From: Pelobates cultripes
Lineage: Eukaryota > Chordata > Amphibia > Anura > Pelobatidae
Assembly: GCA_933207985.1 (NCBI GenBank)
Contig: OW240916.1
Span: 131,887,464 to 131,951,463, forward strand
Direction: 5' to 3'
Length of the DNA: 64,000 nucleotides
Shown: in pieces, positions 56,612-64,000 of the stretch
Numbering within the stretch: position 1 is the first letter of the stretch
Layout: each line of letters opens with the position of its first letter
Position numbers and translations under genes: made by a program
Notes under the pieces: generated by a model
The model's database searches: none
What the model saw: the letters and a program-made list of their open reading frames with translations, nothing else
What the model was told of the DNA's origin: nothing

Positions 56612-57246
56612 AGTAAACACTGTTTTTTTAAGAGAAAAAGCAGTGTTTATACTACAGTCTTGGGACACCTCCACTGGCCACTCCTCAGATGGCTCCTAGA
56701 AGCGCTTCCTAGGGCAATTCTGCACATTGTGCAGCATGGACATTCAGTGTCTCCACTCTCTGCATGGAGACACTGAACTTTCCTCATAGAGATGCATTGG
56801 TTCAATGCATCTCTATGAGAAGATGCTGACTGGCCAGGGTGGTTTTTGGCTCCGCCCCCTGATCCATCTCCTAGGCCAGGGATAGGCAACCTTCAGCACT
56901 CCAGATGTTTTGGACTACATCTCCCATTTGACTCTTACAGCCATAATGCTGGCAAAGCATCAAGGGAGATGTAGTCCAAAACATCTGGGGTGCCAAATGT
57001 TGCCTATCCCTGTCCTAGGCAATCATAGCCAGTCCAATGCTTTCCTATGGGAAAGCATTGTGATTGGCTCAGATCATCACTTCTGCAAGAAGGCAGATCA
57101 CCGGCAGAGCTAACACCAACAGAATGGAATAAAGGTAATATTTTACTATATTTTGAGCGGAAAGGAGGGGGAGAGGGACTAGATGGTGTTTTTAACCCTA
57201 TAGGGTCAAGAATACATGTTTGTGTTCCTGACCCTATAGTGTTCCT
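56612..57246. mobile_element. TTAA-type MITE (inverted relative of 50337-50940), hosting a hAT insertion
   Basis: It ends CCTATAGTGTTCCT before TTAA at 57247-57250. The interior mirrors 50337-50940 in reverse: 'cacctccactggccactcc', 'ctccatgcagaga', 'ctcatagagatgcattgg', and 'ggttttaaccctatagggtc' near the end. The left terminus is missing. A 136-bp hAT element interrupts it. Confidence 0.8.
56877..57012. mobile_element. 136-bp hAT foldback with perfect 8-bp target duplication
   Basis: The termini are CAGGGATAGGCAAC and GTTGCCTATCCCTG, flanked by TCCTAGGC at 56869-56876 and 57013-57020. The arms carry 'ccagatgttttggactacat' and its inverse 'atgtagtccaaaacatctgg'. Confidence 0.95.
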
Positions 57247-57429
57247 TTAACTTGCTTTAGAAGTTTTTATCTCCTGCTCTGAAAATTTTACTTTAATGAA
57301 TATCTGTTTATTACAGTTTTCAAGGATAGGATCATTTGTTTTGCTATATTTAAAATGCAGATCATCATGGATTTTTGTTTGTATTTGAATGGCTGAGATG
57401 TGGTGTGATGGAATAGGAAAGGGGCTGGC

Positions 57430-57690
57430 CGAAATGTGGAAACATTTCTGAATGATGGAGGGGATTTTCCTTCAAAAAGGCGCAATGCCACCGCATTCCC
57501 ACCAGATGTGGAGGAAGGTGCTCCTCGAATCACTGCATCTACAGCATGTACCTTCTGTTACCTGTTTTATTGTTTGGTAGCGGTCAGGGGTCATGTACCA
57601 CATTGTTGGGACTTCATAAGCTGTCTCTTGCCCCTTGGTTGCTATCACACAATGGTGCACTACATCACACATCTTCTGTCACTGATTAGC
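57430..57690 (-). pseudogene. L1-type ORF2 C-terminal remnant
   Basis: On the minus strand the frame reads PTMWYMTPDRYQTIKQ, CCRCSDSRSTFLHIWWECG and IAPFWRKI. This matches the conserved cysteine-containing segment near the end of L1-group ORF2 proteins (WYMTP, C..C, FLHIWW.C, FW..I). The preceding part of the protein should lie at higher coordinates; 57690-58150 has weak frames on the same strand with stops. The endonuclease and RT domains are not seen. The copy is dead. Confidence 0.7.
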
Positions 57691-58189
57691 ACTTCTGATT
57701 TAGATTGGAAAGGGGGATGGGGGCTTTGTTGCTGTTGTAAAATGTCAAATAGATGCGATATGCCATGTGGTAATGGGTCTGGGTCAAGCAGTGTTGGGCC
57801 CAAAACAAGTCTTCATTTTGGGGCAATTTCTAGATACAGCTGTAGAATTGAGAATATCGGAATCTAGCCATATAGGTCAGTGGGGCTTGTATCTTGTCCA
57901 GCGGCAGTCATTTCCCATCCAATACAGCATGTCGCATCTGGGGTAATGCTGGGAATAAGATGCACTTCCACACTTCTGGTTCAGTGCATGGCTTGAAATC
58001 TTGGTTGTGTATCACTGACTGAAAGGAGGATGCGGGCAATGATTATAGACCCAGTTTGTGAGCTTGAGCGTGCCAGATGGTCATCGTTACCCTTAAAAGT
58101 ATCTGCTGCCTTATCTCCACATCATAGAATGGAAGAAGCCACATGTTCTGTCTGATCGCTCAGTCGTTCAGACTTCCTCAGTGCAACTT

Positions 58190-58275
58190 ACTTACAATGT
58201 GGGGGTTCCAGGGCACCCCTGACACCATAACAACTACCGTGAGCTGCAGTGGTTAAGGTGCTTGCAGTGTTCATA
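58190..58275. repeat. TTAA-type MITE fragment
   Basis: 'gacaccataacaactaccgt' followed by 'gagctgcagtggttaaggtg' is the subterminal dyad of TTAA elements. Confidence 0.45.
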
Positions 58276-58279
58276 TTTA

Positions 58280-60462
58280 TTTATTTTAATTGTATATATG
58301 TTTTCTATATGTATTTCAATTACTGGGCTGCCTTTTTGCCACTACTGATTACTGATGGCTTGTTTCCAGACAGATGCTTCACATAGAGAAGTATTTGGAA
58401 ACACAGTGCATGCATGGCAATCATTGCAATCTACGTCTATGAGAAGCACTCACTTCTGCTTTGAACTACAGTTGAAAGAAAATGAAACAGGAAGCACTGC
58501 CAGCTCTCTGTTTGACATCCATGAAGTGTTACTAAGGGAATTTATAAATATGCCGATTTTGCTTTAAATTGGAACTTTTGTAAAATAAGCTGTAAGGGAT
58601 CTGAAGTGCTTTAGGGAACTGTAAATATGGCACTGTGTATGCCATGTGAATCATGTAAGCTTTGCTTCTCTCCATGAAATTCTCTCTCTCTGTTATGGGT
58701 GATAAACAGTTAGAACAGGATACATCATTCATAGTAGACAGGAGGCAGCCATCTGTGATCTCTAAGTATCATAGCTATCATGCTGGAGGTAAACAGGGAG
58801 GATGAAAAGACTGGATGTATATATAATGGATCTTTCTGCCATAGAGAAGTAGTTTTCTTTAACTAGAGTTGTAAAACATTAACAAAGATCTGGACATCAG
58901 GAAGGGAGACGCAAAAACGCTCAGATTAATTTTATTAATTTTACTCGACTTAATTTTGAATAATGGTCTGCTGCTCCATGTTTACACATTATGTGTTGTA
59001 TTGCAGTGGAGATACTGACCAAACCTGGACTGCTGCTGGATGATGAGGACTGGTTTGACGAACACTGCACTAAGTCCTTTACTCGCCCTGCACCCTATTA
59101 CTTCTCAAATATTCCCATTGTTTCTAATCGGTTTGCTTATCGTTTCTTATTGGTTTACCCAGCGTTTCATATCGATTTGCCTCAGATTTATTATTTATTA
59201 TCCTCAAAATATGACTTTCTTCTTGATTTCCCAGTGAACAACCACTTGGGTCACAACTGTATTACAAACAATGGCCAACATTATCATCAGTAACTGGTCA
59301 ATCGCAGTTTCAAATTGTCACAAATGTAATCAAAGCGATGGCAATTTTTTCTATTTTTTGGTATAATCTCAGTCTATTAAATGTGACAACAAGACATTTT
59401 ATATCACTCATAGAGAAGTTGAGATCATGTGATTTCAACCATCGATACATATTTTCATACAGGAAACATAAACAAGTGCAATATGGTATATTCTGCAGCT
59501 TGATTGTGAATACCTTCTATCAGTTTCAGGGTGATACTTCCAAGAATGTGACTCTTATAATAAATATTTTCTAGAAGCAGTCAGCAGTATAAATAAATGC
59601 CTATTATAGAGAAAGGAGCAATAAAAGACTATATTGTGTATAGATTAGTTCTAAAAATCGGCAACAACTCTTTCTCAATTGTCTACTCACTTTTAATGGA
59701 TCAAGCTAGATTAAATCCCAAGCTTTAAGTTTTAAAGCTTTGGGGGAGATTTATTAAAATGTTGCAGCCATCTCTAGGTCTACTTTTTTAGCGAATACTT
59801 GGTGCAATTAGTAAAAATCTGTCAATTCTTTTCATGTGTTGCTTCTTCTGTGCCCTTACCATCATTTTTCAACATGTGCTAATTTTATGGCAGCACAACA
59901 GATTTAGCAATCTTCCACACACTTTTTCTAGTGTTAAAGTGTTCTCGTTCAATTTTTTTTTCTGCCACTCTAAATTAGGTGACTTTCTGGAATAGAAATT
60001 TCTCTTTAAATGACAGAATTTACTATAAAGAAAACTATCACTTTTACATTACTATGATGACACGTTAAACAAAATAATGGCAACATTTATATTACTATTT
60101 ATTTTATTTAACTTTTTCTGAATAGTTTGATACATATCCAACTCTTTGTCTCTTATTAGACAACACCATCAGATCATTAGACATATTTTTTAGTTAATGG
60201 GGAAGACCTAAAGTATAATGTCCAATAGGGAATTATACATTGAGAAACAGAGAATGAAAAAAGAGAGTAATTTATTGGCTAGAGAAATTTGTATACCCTA
60301 CTTCATTCCATAACCTAAACTATAGGAAGTGTGATCTTATCCCTAACCTTAATATTTTTCATATTATTAAATGAACTATAGTCAAGCAGTTAGAATGTAT
60401 GTTTTTTTTTTATCCACTGAATAAATAATCTCCATAAATGTAAAAAAAATAAACAAAAAACA
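58280..60462. other. Intron 2 sequence, no gene supported
   Basis: A possible acceptor TTGTATTGCAG at about 58996-59006 is followed by an acidic frame (LLLDDEDWFDE, about 59030-59062). There is no matching donor and no known family, so no exon is called. The rest is AT-rich. Confidence 0.35.
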
Positions 60463-60570
60463 ATTGACTGATTCAATATTATGTGCTAGAATCAACCTTA
60501 ATTGACTGATTCAATATTATGTGCCAGAATTGACTGATTCAATGTTATGTACCGGAATCAACCTTAATCA
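60463..60570. repeat. Three-unit short tandem repeat
   Basis: 'attgactgattcaatattat' followed by 'gtgc/acc..gaat' occurs three times at about 60463, 60501 and 60529, two of them followed by 'caacctta'. Confidence 0.8.
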
Positions 60571-60713
60571 TTCCATGAAAATCTTAGAAGTCTGGCGTGT
60601 AAAGGAAGAGATATATAAAAATATGCAAATCATAGCGTAGTGCTGAAACTACATAAATGTAAGTAGCAACTTTAACGCTTTTTGCAAAGGGTTTTATAGA
60701 CTCACTGCTTTAA

Positions 60714-61113
60714 AGGGAACCTTTAGTCTCAAAAATAACAATCGATATTTCGGAACTAAGTTACTTACACTGATGTGATCACTAACCACCCCACTTTGCT
60801 CTGTAAAATGTAAGATTTATGTGTTAAGTGTTTACTTACCTTGGTTCCAGTGCCAAGACGCTTTCCCTGCAGCCTCCAGCTCCGCTTCCATACATGTCAG
60901 CATCCAAGCTCACTTAATCTGCAATCTCAAGCAGTCCAATGCTTCTCATAGCACGAGGAACCACATTTTACTCAATTAATGGTTGCGGAAGCACCTCTTG
61001 TAGCGGTCAGTTAAGCTTAAATCGTTAATGTAGACGTTGCCATTTTTACAAAAACGCCAATGTTTTACATTAAAGGGTTAAAATGAAGTGGTCTGGGAGA
61101 CGTTAGTGGTCCT
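60714..61113. mobile_element. TTAA-type MITE, 400 bp
   Basis: TTAA at 60710-60713 then AGGGAACCTTTAGTCTC. The right end is GACGTTAGTGGTCCT followed by TTAG (one change from TTAA). The interior has 'ttacttaccttggttccagt' and 'aatgaagtggtctgggagac', as in relatives. Confidence 0.65.
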
Positions 61114-61117
61114 TTAG

Positions 61118-62376
61118 GGATGTTATGTAGATCTTAGAATAGATACTGAATGCAATTTATATGTCATATACTGAAAGTAACATGTTGGCATTTAATTTTC
61201 TTAATGTTTACTATTTGTAATAATCTATTTTTCTGAAAAAATAATAATTTTAATTTAGGAATAATCAGTTGTTTTCACCTGTCAAAACAAAAATTATTTT
61301 GGGTGTCCATGCATTGCTTGGCAGCTCAGGATTTGCAGAATATGTTCCTTAATCTAACTATGAAACAAGTATTTTGGTCTTATAGCAGGTATATTTATAA
61401 AATGATAACCAACAAATGTGGGAGAATTTAACCACATGCGAACAGACATATTTAAGATTGGTAGCGTATATTTTAACTCAATTTTTCTCTCCAAAGTCTG
61501 ACCCATATTTTAAAGAACTTTTTTGCTCATCGTTGGAGAGGACGCACATTATGTAGCCAAGGATTTACATTACTAATCCTTTTTAAAATAAATAAATAAA
61601 TACATGGTGAAATCATATTGAATTTTAGAATTAATGGAAAAGCCTTCTGTACAAAATGTACTATGATCCAAGAACTCAGTAACTCATTATTTGTGCCATA
61701 TAAAATATATAATTTTATGAAAAAATTAAGAAAATGACAGTAAAGTAGAAATAGTCGAATATCAGTGAAAATAATCACTTGACACATTCATAGTTTCTCC
61801 AATTTTTCTCCTCATTATTCAGATATTTCATTATAGTGACACAAATTGTTTGCTCGTTAGTTTTGTATTACATGATGTTTCAGTGGAAGAAATTATATGC
61901 GATAAGTAATACAATCTCAGTTTTCCTGAATGTTCTGTTCCCTCGGAGCATATTAAAACTTTCTTAAGGCTAATTTACTCAATGAGAGAAAATATAAATC
62001 ATAGTTCGGGCAAGTTTGTTCAGAAATTGGAGGAAAAAAACATACTGACAACCTGTAATAAAAATGTGCACACAATAAAACGTATAGTAAACGTTTAATG
62101 ATACACTAAAATGTTACGTATACCAGTAATTCCCCTAAATTGAATGTTTATGATTAACACCTTGCCTTCATAAATATTTTCTAAAAATGGTTATAATACC
62201 TTGCTAATGGGTATTGGTAAGGAAATTGCTGGTATTTTCTAGGATGAATATTTTCTAAAATGCCATTGGAATGCAATCATAATTTTATAACAAAAAATCT
62301 ATATGTGCAAATCATGCACACAATGACTATGTGAATGAATGAATATTGCTGAAGTCAAGCATCTATATGGTATAGG
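61118..62376. other. Intron 2 sequence, no gene seen
   Basis: AT-rich, apparently single-copy, no bounded element. Confidence 0.4.
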
Positions 62377-63515
62377 GCAGGGGTAGGCACTTTGGCACTC
62401 CAGATGTTGTGTTACTTAATCCACCAATCAGAGTGTTATGAGTCAAATTACACAGCGTGGGAAAATTCCAAAGAACTTTCCCACGCTGTGTAAAATGACA
62501 CAGAGCACTCTGATTGGTGGATTTCAATCCGACCAATCAGAGTGCTGCGACAGGTAAATGTAGAGACTTACCTGTCAGTCTCTTCATTTACCTGTCAGAG
62601 CACTCTGATTGGATGGCTTAAACCCACCAATCAGAGTGCTCTGAACCTAATTGCAGGGCGGGGCAAGGCTTTATAAGCCTTCCCCCGCCCTGCAGAGCTC
62701 CGTCTACGCGGAGCCCTTGACGGGTGATGATGGATTTTTTTTTTTGTGCTCGTTTTTTTATTTATTTTTTAAAGTGCGTCGGTTATTATGGCTTTTTATT
62801 TGGCCTTTTTTGGGCTGAAAAAAAGATTTTAGAAGAAAGAAAACATCAAATGGTAAGTTTTTTTTTTTTTTTCAGGTACTAAGTTAAATGGTCCCCCCTC
62901 ATTATGTTTAGGGTGAGGGGGGTAGGTAGGGGTTAATTTTTGGGGGGAGGGGAGTGACTAGGGGTTTGGGGACCCCTAGTCACCCGGGGGAGGGAAGGTT
63001 ATTTTTTTTATTTAGGGCCCCCACCCTAATTAGTATTTTAGGGCCCCCACCCAGGGGGGAGGACATTAAGTCCTCCCCCTCATTCTAATTTAGGGCCCCC
63101 ACCCACCACTCAGGGGTGGGGGCAAGGGGGAGGACATTAAGTTCCCCCACCTAATTAGTATTTTAGGGCCCCCACCCACTGCTCAGGGGTGGGGGCCAGG
63201 GTGGAAGACATTAGGTCCCCCCTAATTAGTATTTAGGGCCCCCGCCCACCGCTCAGGGGTGGGGTCAGGGGGGACGACATTAGGTGTCCCCCCTTATTCT
63301 AATTTTGGGCCACCACCCACCGCTCAGTGGTTGGGGCCAGGGGGGAGGACATTAGGACCCCCCCAATTAGTTTTTAGGGCCCCCACCACTCAGGGGTGGG
63401 GGCTGTGGGGGGGCAACAGGTCCCCCCCCATTATTTTACTTTAGGGCCTCCAACCACCGCTCAGGGGTGGGGGCCGGGGGGGCAATAGGCCCCCCTTTAG
63501 TTTAAAAGCCCCACT
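62377..63515. repeat. Cluster of hairpins followed by a GC-rich 75-bp tandem array
   Basis: 62377-62411 is a hAT left end (CAGGGGTAGGCACTTTGGC). 62419-62522 is a palindrome: outer 'atccaccaatcagagtg' pairs with 'cactctgattggtggat', inner ACACAGCGTGGGAAA with its inverse. CCAATCAGAGTGCT motifs then recur in both orientations to 62643. A GC hairpin (62652-62694, TGCAGGGCGGGG arms) encloses TTTATAAG, and another follows at 62697-62714. From about 62880 to 63515 about eight units of 'ttagggcccccacccaccgc' plus 'tcaggggtgggggccagggg' plus 'ggaggacattaggtcccccc' repeat. A diverged partner array is at 30661-31430. Confidence 0.8.
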
Positions 63516-63711
63516 TGTGTGTCACGGGTCGGAGCTCGGGATGGGGACCCATTTAAAAAAAAAATAATAGATATGCCCCTACTCACGGTATAATTTTTAC
63601 TTAGTATTAGTAAATTTGGCTGAAAGACCAATTTAGGTCTTTCAGCCTTTTGGTAGATAACTCCCTAATACCGTGGGAATTAGGGAGTTATCTACCAAGC
63701 GGCTGCAAGAG
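63516..63711. other. Spacer with a short inverted repeat
   Basis: 'ggctgaaagacc' pairs with 'ggtctttcagcc' (about 63619-63648), and 'ggtagataactccctaat' with 'attagggagttatctacc' (about 63651-63699). Confidence 0.6.
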
Positions 63712-63866
63712 AAGTTCCGAAATTTCGAATTCCCGAAGTGTCGAAGTGCCGAAGTTGCCGAAGAGCCGAATTGCCGAGGTCCCGAAGTTCAGAAATTACC
63801 GAATATCTGAAGTGTCGAAGTGGCGAAATTACCGAATTTCCGAAGTGCCAGAGTTGCCGAAGTTGG
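63712..63866 (+). repeat. Degenerate 9-10-bp CCGAA array
   Basis: About 16 units of the form CCGAAGTTG, CCGAAGTG or CCGAATTG, with scattered TCGAAGTG and CTGAAGTG variants. The open frame across it (63650-63886) reads degenerate VPKLPK/ISEV-like repeats and is a by-product. Confidence 0.85.
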
Positions 63867-64000
63867 GGATTTTGAACATCCTCTAATGTCTATCATAGGG
63901 AAGAATTGAATTCAATGCTTAGGTATGAAAAACATTTGATTCGATGGATGAGAAGCATTGGATTGAACGAGAAGATGAAGAGGAGATAGCCTCTAGAAAG

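Noticed and set aside
58991..59293. Acidic frame (LLLDDEDWFDE) after a possible splice acceptor
   Set aside because: DWFDE recalls a short motif in RTE-type LINE proteins and the acceptor looks fair, but there is no donor, no longer match and no neighbouring LINE sequence.
63650..63886. 78-codon frame with repeated VPK/ISEV peptide
   Set aside because: A by-product of the short-unit CCGAA array.
1..64000. CRISPR arrays, bacterial operons, rRNA or tRNA genes
   Set aside because: Direct repeats here are micro- and minisatellites or transposons. No regularly spaced unique spacers, no ribosome-binding-site-led operons and no tRNA or rRNA sequence were recognised.

Overview
This is vertebrate nuclear DNA, most likely from an amphibian and probably a frog. 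It is AT-rich and gene-poor, with very large introns and a dense load of transposon remnants: many short elements flanked by TTAA, hAT foldbacks, a Tc1/mariner copy, L1-type and L2/Rex-type LINE pieces, and micro- and minisatellites. No bacterial, phage or CRISPR features are present. The species call is an inference from the repeat mix; no species marker is visible.

The one gene I recognise with confidence is GLIS3 (Kruppel-like zinc-finger transcription factor), read on the + strand. Its first coding exon, giving the extreme N-terminus of the long isoform, runs from a splice acceptor at 38993-38994 to a donor at 39454-39455, with the start codon at 39087. The zinc fingers lie in later exons beyond the window. 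A GC-richer, apparently non-repetitive block near 8.9-9.5 kb that ends in a strong donor (9477) is a plausible 5' non-coding exon. If so, the layout is: upstream flank 1-8.9 kb; exon 1 to 9476; intron 1 of about 29.5 kb (9477-38994); exon 2 (38995-39453); and at least 24.5 kb of intron 2.

Flank (1-8.9 kb): TTAA-type miniature elements (MITEs), a hAT foldback with a perfect 8-bp target duplication (1267-1437), twin hairpins (4271-4440), an internally deleted L2/Rex-like LINE split by another insertion (5337-7021), and a 72-bp TTAA micro-element (8619-8690).

Intron 1: a 400-bp GATA microsatellite, a near-perfect 470-bp tandem duplication, a 24-bp coding-like tandem repeat, a composite repeat with a 48-bp minisatellite (22714-24816), an L1-like element carrying only ORF1 and a 3' tail (25017-26360), a 354-bp hAT palindrome (27994-28347), a GC-rich 75-bp array, an LTR-like block, and a 250-bp-arm foldback ending about 180 bp before exon 2.

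Intron 2: more TTAA elements, a decayed 30-40-bp tandem array (42870-43310), a hammerhead-like repeat core, a Tc1/mariner element (46820-50101) split by a 1973-bp TTAA element, a long hairpin with 150-bp arms (52846-53213), an L1 ORF2 remnant on the minus strand, a cluster of hairpins with a GC-rich array (62377-63515), and a degenerate CCGAA array at the end.

I found no convincing new multi-gene system. The most useful leads are the GLIS3 5' structure with its upstream ORFs, the ORF1-only L1, the intronic foldbacks that would be transcribed with GLIS3, and the minisatellite that keeps a reading frame.
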